A DNA stretch of 64,000 nt from Acidimicrobiaceae bacterium (GTDB lineage Bacteria > Actinomycetota > Acidimicrobiia > Acidimicrobiales > RAAP-2): positions 1 through 64,000 of the forward strand of contig DAHUZT010000088.1 in the NCBI GenBank assembly GCA_027315005.1. Reading direction: 5' to 3'. The position numbers were made by a program, and so were the translations under genes. Below, piece after piece: positions 48,943 through 58,838 of the stretch (position 1 is the stretch's first letter; every line of letters starts with the position of its first letter). The notes beneath the pieces were generated by a model. The model did not search any database. It was given only the letters and a program-made list of their open reading frames with translations, and was not told the DNA's origin.

Positions 48943-49871
48943 TGGAAGCGGTCCCCGGGCGGATCGGGCGCGCTCGGGAACCCGTTCGCCACCGCCACCA
49001 CAGTCGCGGTTCCCCGTCCCGGAGGCGTCAACGCCGAGCAGGAGGTCGACGATCCACAGGTGACAAGAGTGGCGAGGTCATAAGGACCGAAGGCGAACCC
49101 GGTGCTGGTGACCGAAAACCCGGTCCCAGTGATGACCACCCGGGTACCACCGCTCGGGCTTCCGCTTCGGGGAACGATCCCGGTGATGGTCGGCGTACCC
49201 TGCGGGGTCGGGCCGGAGACGAGCACGGACGCGAGAGCTGAAGATCCTCCTGCAGGAATACAGACGATGGATCGGGGACCGCGAGAGGATCCGACGACCA
49301 GGGTGACCTCGCCGACCGTCACCCGGATCGTCCCGGAGGGCCCGGCGGTGATCGGACCGGCGGTGGCTGCCGAGGAGGGCAGTGCCAGCCGGGCCACCTT
49401 GCCCCTGACCAGGGCAACGGTAGCGAAGCCCGGATCGGTGGCGGCGGCGTTGATCACCGCCGGAAAGTTGTCGACGAGCACGTCGAGGTGGTCGACCGTG
49501 CCGTGCAACAGCGACGTGCCGAGCACGCGGATCAGCGGTCCGGTGAGGCCGGCGGGCAAGATGGGGTCGACCTGGATGTCCGAGATGCTCAGCTCGGATC
49601 CGGCCGGGACGGTTGGCGGCGCCACCAGCGTGATATCGACCAAAATCGACCGGTTACCGAGCTTCGGGAAGGTGCACCGGTAGCGGTGGTGCTGCGGGGT
49701 CCGAAATGCGGCGCCGAGCGTCGAGACCGACCGCGGGTGCGTGGGGTGCGTGCTCGTGCCACCGAGGATTCCGGCTTGGGACACCGCGCCCCCGGCTGCG
49801 CCGACCACCAGCGCGGCCAGTACCAGGGCACGGACGGGGAGAAGACGCTGAACGGGGAGAAGACGCTGCAC
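48924..49871 (-). CDS. Secreted protein with C-terminal IPT/TIG-like domain
   Basis: Signal peptide LVLAALVVGAAGGAVSQA; PTITGIVPRSGSPSGGTRVVITGTGFSVTSTGFAFGPYDLATLVTCGSSTSCSALTPPG. Confidence 0.8.
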   Translation of the reverse strand: MQRLLPVQRLLPVRALVLAALVVGAAGGAVSQAGILGGTSTHPTHPRSVSTLGAAFRTPQHHRYRCTFPKLGNRSILVDITLVAPPTVPAGSELSISDIQVDPILPAGLTGPLIRVLGTSLLHGTVDHLDVLVDNFPAVINAAATDPGFATVALVRGKVARLALPSSAATAGPITAGPSGTIRVTVGEVTLVVGSSRGPRSIVCIPAGGSSALASVLVSGPTPQGTPTITGIVPRSGSPSGGTRVVITGTGFSVTSTGFAFGPYDLATLVTCGSSTSCSALTPPGRGTATVVAVANGFPSAPDPPGDRFHYSPSS

Positions 49872-49880
49872 GGTGGCCTC

Positions 49881-51236
49881 CTACCGGCGTCTGCGCACCG
49901 ACGAGGGCGGCGGGATCGTGCCGGGTCCGGTGCTCAGGCAACTGGCGGACTGTCCGGGATCGGCACCGGCGGGGAGCTCGGGAGGACGGAGGAACGCCGG
50001 CGGAGAGGACAGATCGACGCAGTCGAGCAGGTCCGAGGCGTTCGCGTCGCGATAGGTGAGCGCGGGCAGGTTCCACTTGGTCTCCAGGAGCTTCAACACC
50101 GAGGTGTGGTCATGGACGACGTGGGAGACGTAGTCGGGTCGGGCATACGGGGAGATCACCCCGCAGGGGACCCGGAACCCGTAGCGGTCGAACCCGCCCG
50201 GATAGCTCTGGCCCACCGTGAGGTTGGGCGGGTAGTCGTCGGGGGGTAGTGCAGGCGGTGGCACGACATGGTCGTAGTAGCCACCGCTCTCGTCATAGAG
50301 CCACACGAGCAATGTCCGCGACCAGCAGGGGCCGGACAGCACGGCGTTCACGACCGCTGCGAAGAACTGGTCTCCGAATCGGACGTCCTGCGGGTTCTCC
50401 TCCGACGACTTCCCGTAGTTCGGCTCGACCACGGCGAACTGGGGAAGGTTTCCCGAGGCGGCATCGGCATAGAACTGCTCGACCGGACTCAGCCTGCTCG
50501 ACCCGGCGGGCTCCTCGAAGAGGTATGTCGGGATGGTGAGCCCACTGGTGAAGTAGTCGCGCCAGGTGATGCCGTGGGCGTTGAGCTGATCGAGGATCGT
50601 CCCGTTCGGCGGTACCAGTGAATCGGGGTAGGTGGGCGCATCGCCGATGATCCCGAGGGAGGTCCCGGTGTACAGGTACCGATGGTTCGGATAGGAGTCG
50701 GCGAGCACCGAGCAGAAGTAGCGATCGCAGATCGGGAAGGTCGTGGCTACTCCCCAGGTGAAAGGCAGGTCGCGGTCGGTGAAGTAACCCATGGCCACCG
50801 GCCCGCTGGCCTCGACGAACCCGTCGTTTCGACCGTGGTCGAACGAGACGTGCATCGACTGCCACGAATTGTTCGGTTCGCCGGGGATCTGGCAGGGGGT
50901 GGGCATCTCGAAGGCGCGCACCACCTGACCGTCGGCTGCCTTGTTGGCAGCCCGAGGCACCCCACCGAAGGTCGAAAACCCGTCGCCCCGACCCGGCAAC
51001 ATCCCGAGAACGCTGTCGTAGGAGTGGTTCTCGAACGTGACCAGCACGATGTGCTCGATCTGGGGAATGGTGTCCGTCCCGATGGGAATGCTCGGGTCGG
51101 GCAGGCTCCCCGGGCCCCGGAGTGACGAGTGGGACTCCCGCCAGCCGACGGAGGGACGCCCGACGGAGGCGCGGCCCCCGAGGACGGCGAGGCCTGCGGA
51201 AGAGAGACCGAGACCGAGGAAGTGGCGCCGGTCCAT
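49881..51236 (-). CDS. Tat-exported phosphoesterase (phospholipase C/acid phosphatase family)
   Basis: MDRRHFLGLGLSSAGLAVLGG; IEHIVLVTFENHSYDSVLGMLPG...FAVVEPNYGKSSEENPQDVRFGDQFFAAVVNAVLSGPCWSRTLLVWLYDESGGYYDHVVPP. Confidence 0.92.
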   Translation of the reverse strand: MDRRHFLGLGLSSAGLAVLGGRASVGRPSVGWRESHSSLRGPGSLPDPSIPIGTDTIPQIEHIVLVTFENHSYDSVLGMLPGRGDGFSTFGGVPRAANKAADGQVVRAFEMPTPCQIPGEPNNSWQSMHVSFDHGRNDGFVEASGPVAMGYFTDRDLPFTWGVATTFPICDRYFCSVLADSYPNHRYLYTGTSLGIIGDAPTYPDSLVPPNGTILDQLNAHGITWRDYFTSGLTIPTYLFEEPAGSSRLSPVEQFYADAASGNLPQFAVVEPNYGKSSEENPQDVRFGDQFFAAVVNAVLSGPCWSRTLLVWLYDESGGYYDHVVPPPALPPDDYPPNLTVGQSYPGGFDRYGFRVPCGVISPYARPDYVSHVVHDHTSVLKLLETKWNLPALTYRDANASDLLDCVDLSSPPAFLRPPELPAGADPGQSASCLSTGPGTIPPPSSVRRRR

Positions 51237-52048
51237 CACACCGCCTCTGGGCGAGCCAGCAGTGCGGCCTGCTCGGCGGTCTCCAGGGCTCCCAGGACGG
51301 TGACCGCGACCCCAGCCTGCCTCATGGCCTCGATCCCGTCCTCGGGGGCACTGTCGTCGGTGATGACCTCGTCGACGCATCCGATCGGGCAGATGCGCGC
51401 GAACGCCCGGCGACCCACCTTGGAGCCATCGGTCACCACCACCACCCGCCGAGCGCGTGCGAGCATTGCCCGGTTGGCATGGGCCTCGACCTCGTGATGG
51501 GTCGTCAACCCGTACTCGGCCATGAGGCCGTCGACCCCGACGAAGCAGGCGTCGAGGTTGAGTCCGGCCAGCGTCTCCTCGGCCAGCGGTCCGACGAGCT
51601 CGTAGGACTCGGGTCGGCACGCCCCGCCGGTGACGATCAACTTCACGTTGGTCCTGACCGCCAGCTCGGCCGCGATGTTGAGCGCATTGGTGACCACGGT
51701 CAGCGACGGACATTCGGCCAGCTTCCGCCCGACCTCGGTGGTGGTCGTCCCACCGGTCAATCCGATGGCCAGTCCCGGGACGACCGACCGTGCCGCCTCG
51801 GTGGCGATGAGCTGCTTGGCCGGCCGATGGCGGACACCCTTGTAGCGGAGCGGGAGCTCGTAGAGCCCGGCTCGGGCGACGGCCCCACCGTGTGATCGCT
51901 CGGCCAGATGCTGCTGGGCGAGCAGGTCCAGGTCACGACGAACGGTGGCCGCAGACACCTCGAAGTCGGCGCTCAACTCCTCGACGCTGACCGTCCCGGT
52001 CTCCGCCAGGCGGTTCAACGTCTCACTCAGCCGCTCGGACTGCCGCAC
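51236..52048 (-). CDS. DeoR/GlpR family transcriptional regulator
   Basis: RQSERLSETLNRLAETGTVSVEELSADFEVSAATVRRDLDLLAQQHLAERSHGGAV...IGLTGGTTTTEVGRKL...VVVVTDGSKVGRRAF. Confidence 0.95.
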   Translation of the reverse strand: MRQSERLSETLNRLAETGTVSVEELSADFEVSAATVRRDLDLLAQQHLAERSHGGAVARAGLYELPLRYKGVRHRPAKQLIATEAARSVVPGLAIGLTGGTTTTEVGRKLAECPSLTVVTNALNIAAELAVRTNVKLIVTGGACRPESYELVGPLAEETLAGLNLDACFVGVDGLMAEYGLTTHHEVEAHANRAMLARARRVVVVTDGSKVGRRAFARICPIGCVDEVITDDSAPEDGIEAMRQAGVAVTVLGALETAEQAALLARPEAV

Positions 52049-52098
52049 GCCGCCAGGGTAGCCCAGGTCCATCACTCCTTGCGCAAATGTTGGTTGTG

Positions 52099-52139
52099 TT
52101 GTGCTTGTTTCTATGTGAAACTGCCACAAATGAGCACAA
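52099..52139. promoter_or_regulatory. Inverted-repeat candidate operator for the DeoR-family regulator
   Basis: TTGTGCT (52099-52105) and AGCACAA (52133-52139), with extra TTGTG/CACAA elements, in the divergent deoR/SIS intergenic region. Confidence 0.55.
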
Positions 52140-53020
52140 TCACTCATCCGATTGGCGATGAAATCGCAAGGCAACCGGAGCACTGGCGCAGGTCCGCCGA
52201 GTTGGGTACCCGACTCCGGGAGCGGCTCCCCGCTGCCGGCACCTCTGTTGCCATCATCGGCTGTGGCTCCTCGTGGTTCGTTGCCCAGACCATCTCGGCA
52301 CTGCGAGAGGAGCACGGCCACGGACGCACCGACGCCTTCTGCGCTCCGGAGATGCCCCGGGGACGCTCCTACGACGCGGTGATCGCCATCTCGCGCTCGG
52401 GCACCACCACCGAAGTGCTCGAGGTGCTGGCCGAACGTTCGCCGACCGCTCGCACCATGGCGGTGACCATCTCTGCCGGCAGCCCCATCACCGAGGCGGT
52501 CGACGACGCCATCGTGCTCGACTTCGTCACCGAGGAATCGGTCGTGCAGACCGGTTCGGCCACTTCGGTGGTGGCGCTGTGGCACGGAGCCTTGGGGGAA
52601 GTTCCCGAGACACTGGAGTCGGTGGGCACCCGGGGGATCGAGGCGCCGATACCGGCAGCGATCAATGACGCCCGTCAGCACGTGGTGCTGGGAACCGGCG
52701 CAGCGGTCGGTCTCGCACACGAAGGTGCGCTGAAACTGCGCGAGGCCGCCGGAGCGTGGAGCGAATCCTACCCGGCGAGCGAGTACCGGCACGGTCCACG
52801 GAGCGCCACTGCTGGGGACACCATCGTATGGCCGACCGGCTCGATCGACTCGGGAGTCCTCCAGGCGGCGGAGGAGGCAGGGGCACTGGTCGTGCCGAGC
52901 TCGGGGCATCCGCTCGCCGATCTGGTGAGGCTGCAACGAGTCGCCGTGCTCCTCGCCACCGCATCGGGTCGGAATCCGTCGCGTCCGCCATGGCTCGAAC
53001 GCTCGGTGGTGCTCAGGTGA
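52130..53020 (+). CDS. SIS-domain sugar isomerase (AgaS/GlmS isomerase-domain-like)
   Basis: SVAIIGCGSSWFVAQTISALREE...YDAVIAISRSGTTTEVLEVL...VVLGTGAAVGLAHEGALKLREAAGAWSESYPASEYRHGPRS. Confidence 0.92.
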   Translation: MSTITHPIGDEIARQPEHWRRSAELGTRLRERLPAAGTSVAIIGCGSSWFVAQTISALREEHGHGRTDAFCAPEMPRGRSYDAVIAISRSGTTTEVLEVLAERSPTARTMAVTISAGSPITEAVDDAIVLDFVTEESVVQTGSATSVVALWHGALGEVPETLESVGTRGIEAPIPAAINDARQHVVLGTGAAVGLAHEGALKLREAAGAWSESYPASEYRHGPRSATAGDTIVWPTGSIDSGVLQAAEEAGALVVPSSGHPLADLVRLQRVAVLLATASGRNPSRPPWLERSVVLR

Positions 53021-55671
53021 GCAAAGTGGACGGCGATCGGTTCCTGCTGTCCGGTGAGTTCCACTACTTCAGATGCCCGAGGGCCACCTGGCCGGATCGG
53101 TTGTCCTCGGTCCGCGAGGCCGGATTGGACGCGGTCAGCATCTACGTACCGTGGAACTGGCACCAGGCCGACTCTGGTCCACCGGATTTCGGATCCGATA
53201 CCGTCCCCGAGCGGGACCTGCTCGGGGCGCTCGACGCCATCGGCGAAGCCGGACTCCGGTGCATCCTCCGGCCGGGGCCGTTCATCACGGCCGAGTGGCA
53301 CAACGGTGGCATCCCCGACTGGCTGCTGACCGAGCAACCCGACATCCGTTCACGGACCGCATCGGGCGAGCCGCTTCTCGGAGGATCGTATCCCGCCATC
53401 ACCTACGCACATCCCGAGTACCGGTCGGCGGCTGCGGCCTGGTTGCGGGCGGTCTCGGGCGCCGTCTCGGGACATCTCACCACCCGAGGCGGCCCGATCG
53501 ACAGCGTCCAGGTCGACGATGAGACCTGCTACTGGCAGCGCCTGGCCCCACCACTCGATCTGGACTACCACCCGGCGCTGGTCGGTCGCACAGCCGGTGG
53601 ATCGGTCTTCGCCCGCTGGCTGGTGGACCGCCACGGGGGGGTCGACCAGGCCGCGAAGGCCCATGGCTGCCCGTGGTCCAGCATCGAGGAGATCGCGCCA
53701 CCCACCGTCCAGATGACGGTTCCCGGACAGGCGAGGCGCTACACGGACTGGCTCGATTTCAAGCTCCACGTCATCGACGAGTACGTCGAGTTCTGCGTTC
53801 GGGTGTTGCGCGACGCGGGTATCGACGTACCCATCTCGATGTTGTTCCCCTACCTGACATCGCTTCAGGCGACCAAGTTCACCGAATTCGCCGAGCGCAG
53901 CGGGCTGGAGGTCGATCTCACCAATGAGTGCTACGTCTCGCTGTTCGAGGCGACGTCGTTCCCCGAACAGAAGGTGGCCAGCGTCATCTCGTGCCACGAG
54001 ACCTACCGGATGTGGCGAAGACCATGGTCGGGGCCCCCGATCACCATGGAGATGCAGGCCTCCAACTCGTCGTTCATCCCCCCGTCGGTCATGGAGGTGG
54101 TCTACCGGCTGAGCATCGCCAGAGGGATCCGCGGATTCAACTACTTCATGATGGTGGGGGGAAGCAATCCTCCCGGCTTCGAGGGTGGTACCGGATCCGA
54201 ATACGATATCGCCGCCCCCATCGCCGCCGACGGGCACCGGCGACCGCACTACGACACCATCCGCCGGCTCTCGTCGGTGATACGTGCCAGCGATCCGGTC
54301 ATTTCCCGGGCCGAGCCGAAGCGCGACGTATGGATCGGCTGCTCTGTCGAGTACGACGCCCAGTCGATGGGAGGCGCGGCTCTTGCACTCGATGCCTGGG
54401 GGATCCAGACACTGCTGCCACAGGGGGACATGGGGATGTCCGAGGGCTGTGGCGTTCAGGCCCTGATGTCCAGCCGGAGCGTGAGCTGGGGCTGCTTGGA
54501 GCTCGAGCGGTGGTCCGGACCCGACGGCGCCTCCGCGGGGGTGGACATGCCGGCGCAGCTGTGGGTGGGTTCGCTCGATCACATGGCCACGGCGATACAG
54601 AGGCGGCTGGCACACTATGTGACCGACGGCGGGCACCTCGTGATCCTGCCGATGCTCCCCAGCCTCGACGAGCACCTCCGGCCCTGCAGCGAGCTCCGTG
54701 ACCTGGTCCTCTCCGGAACGCCGTCGCCCGAATTCGCGGGGTTCTCCGGAGGCTTCGACGGCCACTCTCTCGTCCGGGCTGTCGACGGTGGGACCATGGT
54801 GGTGCCCGGTTCGTGCACCCCGTTGACCTTGCCGCCCGGGGCACGGCCACTGGCGTTCACCGTGGATGGCGAACCGTGCGGGTTCACCCGGACCGTAGGG
54901 CGCGGTGCGGTCAGCTTGCTCGGGTTCCGCCTGGGCTACGACCCCGACGGCGGACCGGCCGGTGGGGACCTCCTGCTCGATCTGGTCGAATCTGACGGTC
55001 GGCTCCGGTCGTCGTGGACGACGGACACCCAGTGCTGTGCGTTCGGCCTCGACGGAGACCTCAGCGGATTGCTCTGCGTGGTGAACCCGGTGGACGTTCC
55101 GGTCCAAACCGGCGTCCTCTACGCCCCACCGGGTCCTCGGGAGGGCTCGTCGCACTCGTCGCACACGTCGGGTACGCCGGGTACGCCGGCACCTGGCGGA
55201 GAGCGCCGGCGGCTGCCCCTCCGGCTCGACGGCATCGCGTTCTCCGGGCGCGGCGCACTGTTGCTCCCGGTGGAGCGGTCCATCGGTTCGGGAGTGACTC
55301 TCGTCCACAGCACCTGGGAATTGACGGGCATTTCCGTCGAACCGGCGGGCGGTAACCGGGGATCCTCGCCCACGGTCACGGTTGACCCTGGTGGCCGGCT
55401 CACAGGGGAGCTCCTCTTCCGGGGGGCTGACCGCTGCCTCGGAGTCGAGGGCGGCACCCTGCGATGGGCGGGGCAGGGGGGCCAGGACGGAGAACTGTTG
55501 ATCGAGATCGATGCCGACGGTGGGGCCAACCTTGGGCCCGACTCCGACATCACCGTCCGGGTCCGGCCAGCGGGCGCGGATGGGGGCGGGGGTGGCCCGA
55601 CCGTACCCGCTTCGACCGAGAGGCCGACAACCAGTGGACGAGCCGGGGGCAGAGGGGAAGTAAGCAGATGA
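53017..55671 (+). CDS. Glycoside hydrolase family 35-like beta-galactosidase
   Basis: LLSGEFHYFRCPRATWPDRLSSVREAGLDAVSIYVPWNWHQ...CILRPGPFITAEWHNGGIPDWLL...IDSVQVDDETCYW. Confidence 0.88.
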   Translation: MSKVDGDRFLLSGEFHYFRCPRATWPDRLSSVREAGLDAVSIYVPWNWHQADSGPPDFGSDTVPERDLLGALDAIGEAGLRCILRPGPFITAEWHNGGIPDWLLTEQPDIRSRTASGEPLLGGSYPAITYAHPEYRSAAAAWLRAVSGAVSGHLTTRGGPIDSVQVDDETCYWQRLAPPLDLDYHPALVGRTAGGSVFARWLVDRHGGVDQAAKAHGCPWSSIEEIAPPTVQMTVPGQARRYTDWLDFKLHVIDEYVEFCVRVLRDAGIDVPISMLFPYLTSLQATKFTEFAERSGLEVDLTNECYVSLFEATSFPEQKVASVISCHETYRMWRRPWSGPPITMEMQASNSSFIPPSVMEVVYRLSIARGIRGFNYFMMVGGSNPPGFEGGTGSEYDIAAPIAADGHRRPHYDTIRRLSSVIRASDPVISRAEPKRDVWIGCSVEYDAQSMGGAALALDAWGIQTLLPQGDMGMSEGCGVQALMSSRSVSWGCLELERWSGPDGASAGVDMPAQLWVGSLDHMATAIQRRLAHYVTDGGHLVILPMLPSLDEHLRPCSELRDLVLSGTPSPEFAGFSGGFDGHSLVRAVDGGTMVVPGSCTPLTLPPGARPLAFTVDGEPCGFTRTVGRGAVSLLGFRLGYDPDGGPAGGDLLLDLVESDGRLRSSWTTDTQCCAFGLDGDLSGLLCVVNPVDVPVQTGVLYAPPGPREGSSHSSHTSGTPGTPAPGGERRRLPLRLDGIAFSGRGALLLPVERSIGSGVTLVHSTWELTGISVEPAGGNRGSSPTVTVDPGGRLTGELLFRGADRCLGVEGGTLRWAGQGGQDGELLIEIDADGGANLGPDSDITVRVRPAGADGGGGGPTVPASTERPTTSGRAGGRGEVSR

Positions 55672-57002
55672 TGAAACGATCGGGGTCGTTCCGGAGAAGC
55701 ATGGGAGGTCTTGCGGCCATAGGCCTCGCCGGGGCGGTGATGCTGGCCGGATGCACCTCGAATGGCACCACCGGTTCAGCTGCCTCTCCGGTCACCTCCG
55801 CTCCGGCGTCGGCGATCCGGGGCCAGACGATCAGCGTCCTGCTCCCCCCCTGGGGACAGGTACCGCAGTCATTGCTGAACCAGTTCACTGCGCAGACCGG
55901 GGTCCACGTCAATCTCCAGACCGGGTCGTTCGACGCCATCCATCAACGGATCGCCATCGCCTCGGCAGGAGGCACTCCTCTCGCAGACGTCACCGAGATG
56001 GACTGGTCCTGGGTCGGCCAGTTCGGCGGCGCGGGCTGGTACGTCCCCCTGCAGAACGGTCTCAGTCCGTCGACCGTTTCGGGAATGGTGAACCGGGGGG
56101 ATTTCGAATACCACGGACAGCTCTACGGTGCGTGCTACTCCAACGACTACCGGTTGGGCGACTACAACACCAAGGACTTCGCCAGGGCCGGCATCACCGG
56201 TCCCCCCACCACCTTCAACCAGCTTGTCACGGACCTCGAGGCCATCAAGGCAAAGGGCGTGGCCCAGTACCCGCTCGATCTCGAGCTTTCCGCGCGTGCG
56301 GGCACGACCGACAGCTGGATGGCCATCACCCATGCGATGGGAGGACAGATTCTGGGTGCGGGTGACGCGCCGGTGTTCGCCAAGCCGGGTTCGATTGCCG
56401 AGAAGGCACTGACCTTCGAAATCGACGCCTATCGCCATCAGTTGGTCTCCCCAGCCGCTCTGTCCCTCTCCAGCACGACATCGGGTCAGCAATTTCTGAG
56501 TGGCGCCGTTTCGGTCGCGCTCGACGGTGGACCCGGCGATCTCAAAGCGGCGGCCAACCCATCGCTTTCGAACATCGTGGGATCGGCCGGGCAGTTCCTG
56601 ATGCCCGGCACCAATGGGCCGGGAAACACGATCGGGCTTCCCGAAGCACTGGGGATCATGTCCACCTCGCAGCACAAGGCGGCAGCCTTGGCCTTCATCC
56701 GCTGGTGGACGAAGCCTTCCACAGAGGTGTCCATCTACAACCAACTCGGGCTGTACCCGTGCGGAAAGGCCGCACTCGGCATGCTGCAGGCGAGCGGCCA
56801 GATACTGGGCGGATCGACCCTCCAGGCCGAGGTGGCCCACATCGTTCCCACGTTCTCCGGAGGAACCCCTCCGTGGTTCTCCACCTTCAGCACCGACGCC
56901 GCAACGGACATCAACGCTGTGGCTGAGGGCTCCCTCACCGTGACGAGCGCCCTCGCCCATCTCGCCAAGCAGGTGAACTCCCTGCGTCAAGGCAGTTCGT
57001 GA
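55668..57002 (+). CDS. Sugar ABC transporter substrate-binding lipoprotein
   Basis: GLAGAVMLAGCTSNG lipobox; TISVLLPPWGQVPQSLLNQFTAQTGVHVNLQTGSFDAIHQRIAIASAGGTPLADVTEMDWSW. Confidence 0.93.
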   Translation: MMKRSGSFRRSMGGLAAIGLAGAVMLAGCTSNGTTGSAASPVTSAPASAIRGQTISVLLPPWGQVPQSLLNQFTAQTGVHVNLQTGSFDAIHQRIAIASAGGTPLADVTEMDWSWVGQFGGAGWYVPLQNGLSPSTVSGMVNRGDFEYHGQLYGACYSNDYRLGDYNTKDFARAGITGPPTTFNQLVTDLEAIKAKGVAQYPLDLELSARAGTTDSWMAITHAMGGQILGAGDAPVFAKPGSIAEKALTFEIDAYRHQLVSPAALSLSSTTSGQQFLSGAVSVALDGGPGDLKAAANPSLSNIVGSAGQFLMPGTNGPGNTIGLPEALGIMSTSQHKAAALAFIRWWTKPSTEVSIYNQLGLYPCGKAALGMLQASGQILGGSTLQAEVAHIVPTFSGGTPPWFSTFSTDAATDINAVAEGSLTVTSALAHLAKQVNSLRQGSS

Positions 57003-57901
57003 TCCTCGGTCGGCAATGGACGTCGGGTCTCCGGCGCGAGGAGGCAAGGGTCGGATGGTTACTGGTGGCACCGGTGCTGCTGGTCAGCTCCGTCCTCGTC
57101 CTCTACCCATTGGGGGTCGGGTTCAGCTACAGCCTCCAGTCACTCGTCTACGGGTCGGGGATACCGGACAGGTTCGTCGGCTTGCGCAACTACACCCAGG
57201 TCGCCACCCAGTCGTCGACGATCGCCGCTGCCGAGCACACCTTCTTCTACTTGATCATCGCCATCACCCTGGAGATCACCGGCGGTCTGATCCTGGCCCT
57301 TGCCCTCAACCGGCCTTTCCGGGGTCGAACCCTTGCGTTCGCCGTGCTGATCCTCCCTTGGGCACTTCCGGCCGTCGTTCGCTCGACGGTGTGGACCCGG
57401 ATCCTCGCCTCCAACAATGGGCTGCTCAACGGCGTCCTGTACCAACTCCATCTGTTGGGGACGGTGAACCACGACTGGTTCGCCAACACCGTCACCGCGA
57501 TCTTCCTCATCACCATCGTCCACGTGTCGGGAGTGCTCCCGCTCACCACGTTGATCATCCTCGCCGGATTGCAGACCATCCCTGATGACCTCTACGCCTC
57601 AGCCGCGGTGGATGGCGCCACCGCCGTCCAACAATTCCGCCGAGTTACGTTGCCCCTGCTTCGCTCGGCCCTGGTGGTGGCATTCACCATCGGCACGGTC
57701 CAGGCCATCCAGCTCTTCGACGAGATCTACGTCCTGAATGGAGCGGCAGCCAACACCCGGTCGATCGCCCTCCAGGTGTACTTCACCACCTTCGAGGCAC
57801 TCGATTTCGGGCATGGCGAAGCGTTGGTGTTCTTGCTGACCTTCGTGGTGGTGCTGCTCTTCAGCGCCTACCTGTTGGTGATCAGGAAGGCACAGCTGTG
57901 A
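56999..57901 (+). CDS. Sugar ABC transporter permease (MalF-like)
   Basis: ALPAVVRSTVWTRILASNNGLLNGVLYQL...LQTIPDDLYASAAVDGATAVQQFRRVTLPLLRSAL, containing the EAA-type loop. Confidence 0.95.
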   Translation: MILGRQWTSGLRREEARVGWLLVAPVLLVSSVLVLYPLGVGFSYSLQSLVYGSGIPDRFVGLRNYTQVATQSSTIAAAEHTFFYLIIAITLEITGGLILALALNRPFRGRTLAFAVLILPWALPAVVRSTVWTRILASNNGLLNGVLYQLHLLGTVNHDWFANTVTAIFLITIVHVSGVLPLTTLIILAGLQTIPDDLYASAAVDGATAVQQFRRVTLPLLRSALVVAFTIGTVQAIQLFDEIYVLNGAAANTRSIALQVYFTTFEALDFGHGEALVFLLTFVVVLLFSAYLLVIRKAQL

Positions 57902-57971
57902 CGGCGCGTTACCGGTGGCGGGCACGGTCCGAGGTACGCCGTTCGGAGGCTCGAAAGCAGAGGTCGGAACC

Positions 57972-58829
57972 GTGAGGCGCTACCGAGCGAACTGGCCGCG
58001 CAGAGTGGTCATCGCCGGGCTCGTGGTCTGGTCGGTCGGGCCGATCCTGGTGGCGTTGGTCACCAGCGTGTCCACGACGGCCGAGGTCGAAGCGTCGCCG
58101 CCCGTCTGGATACCGACGCACCTGTCACTGTCCGGGTATTCCGCCCTGCTCGGCCACGGTGGCACTGGAACTTCGAGAGCCGGTTCGGAGGCTGGATCGT
58201 TCCTTCGTTCGATGCTCAACAGCGGCATGGTCACACTGGAGGCAACCGCGGTCATCCTGATCCTGGCGGTGTTGGCTGGTTACGCGTTTGCCCGCCTCCG
58301 CTTTCCGGGTCGTCGGATCATCATGGCGCTGGTCTTCCTCACGCTGATCGCACCAGTGTTCGCCGTCGCCACACCGTTGTTCCGGATCATGGCCGACCTA
58401 CGGTTGATCGATACCCAGCTCGGCTTGGTGCTCCTCTACGTCAGCGCCTTCGTGCCGCTGGCCATCTGGATGTTCATGAACTACTGCAGGGACCTCCCTC
58501 CCGAGCCGGAGGATGCTGCGCTCATCGACGGATGTACCCGCTTGCAGGCACTGTGGAAGGTGGTGCTCCCCCAGATGCTCCCCGGGATCGTGGCCCTTCT
58601 CGGGATTCTCTTCCTCATCGTCTGGAGCCAATTCTTGATTCCACTCATCTTCGCCACCACGCTCAGCACCAAGCCGGTCACCGTCCTCATAACTGAGCTG
58701 GTCGGCAAGAACACCGTTCCGTACTCCGTCCTGGATGCAGCAGGAATCTTGGCGATGATCCCACCGACTTTCATCGCGGTCGCACTCAATCGCCACATCC
58801 GCGGCATGCTCGCCGGGACTGCGGGCTGA
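57972..58829 (+). CDS. Sugar ABC transporter permease (MalG-like)
   Basis: FMNYCRDLPPEPEDAALIDGCTRLQALWKVVLPQMLPGIVALLGILFLIVWSQFLIPLIF. Confidence 0.95.
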   Translation: MRRYRANWPRRVVIAGLVVWSVGPILVALVTSVSTTAEVEASPPVWIPTHLSLSGYSALLGHGGTGTSRAGSEAGSFLRSMLNSGMVTLEATAVILILAVLAGYAFARLRFPGRRIIMALVFLTLIAPVFAVATPLFRIMADLRLIDTQLGLVLLYVSAFVPLAIWMFMNYCRDLPPEPEDAALIDGCTRLQALWKVVLPQMLPGIVALLGILFLIVWSQFLIPLIFATTLSTKPVTVLITELVGKNTVPYSVLDAAGILAMIPPTFIAVALNRHIRGMLAGTAG

Positions 58830-58838
58830 GGGGCCGTC

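Noticed and set aside
53350-55308. 652-aa minus-strand ORF
   Set aside because: Antisense to the GH35 gene, whose translation has clear family motifs.
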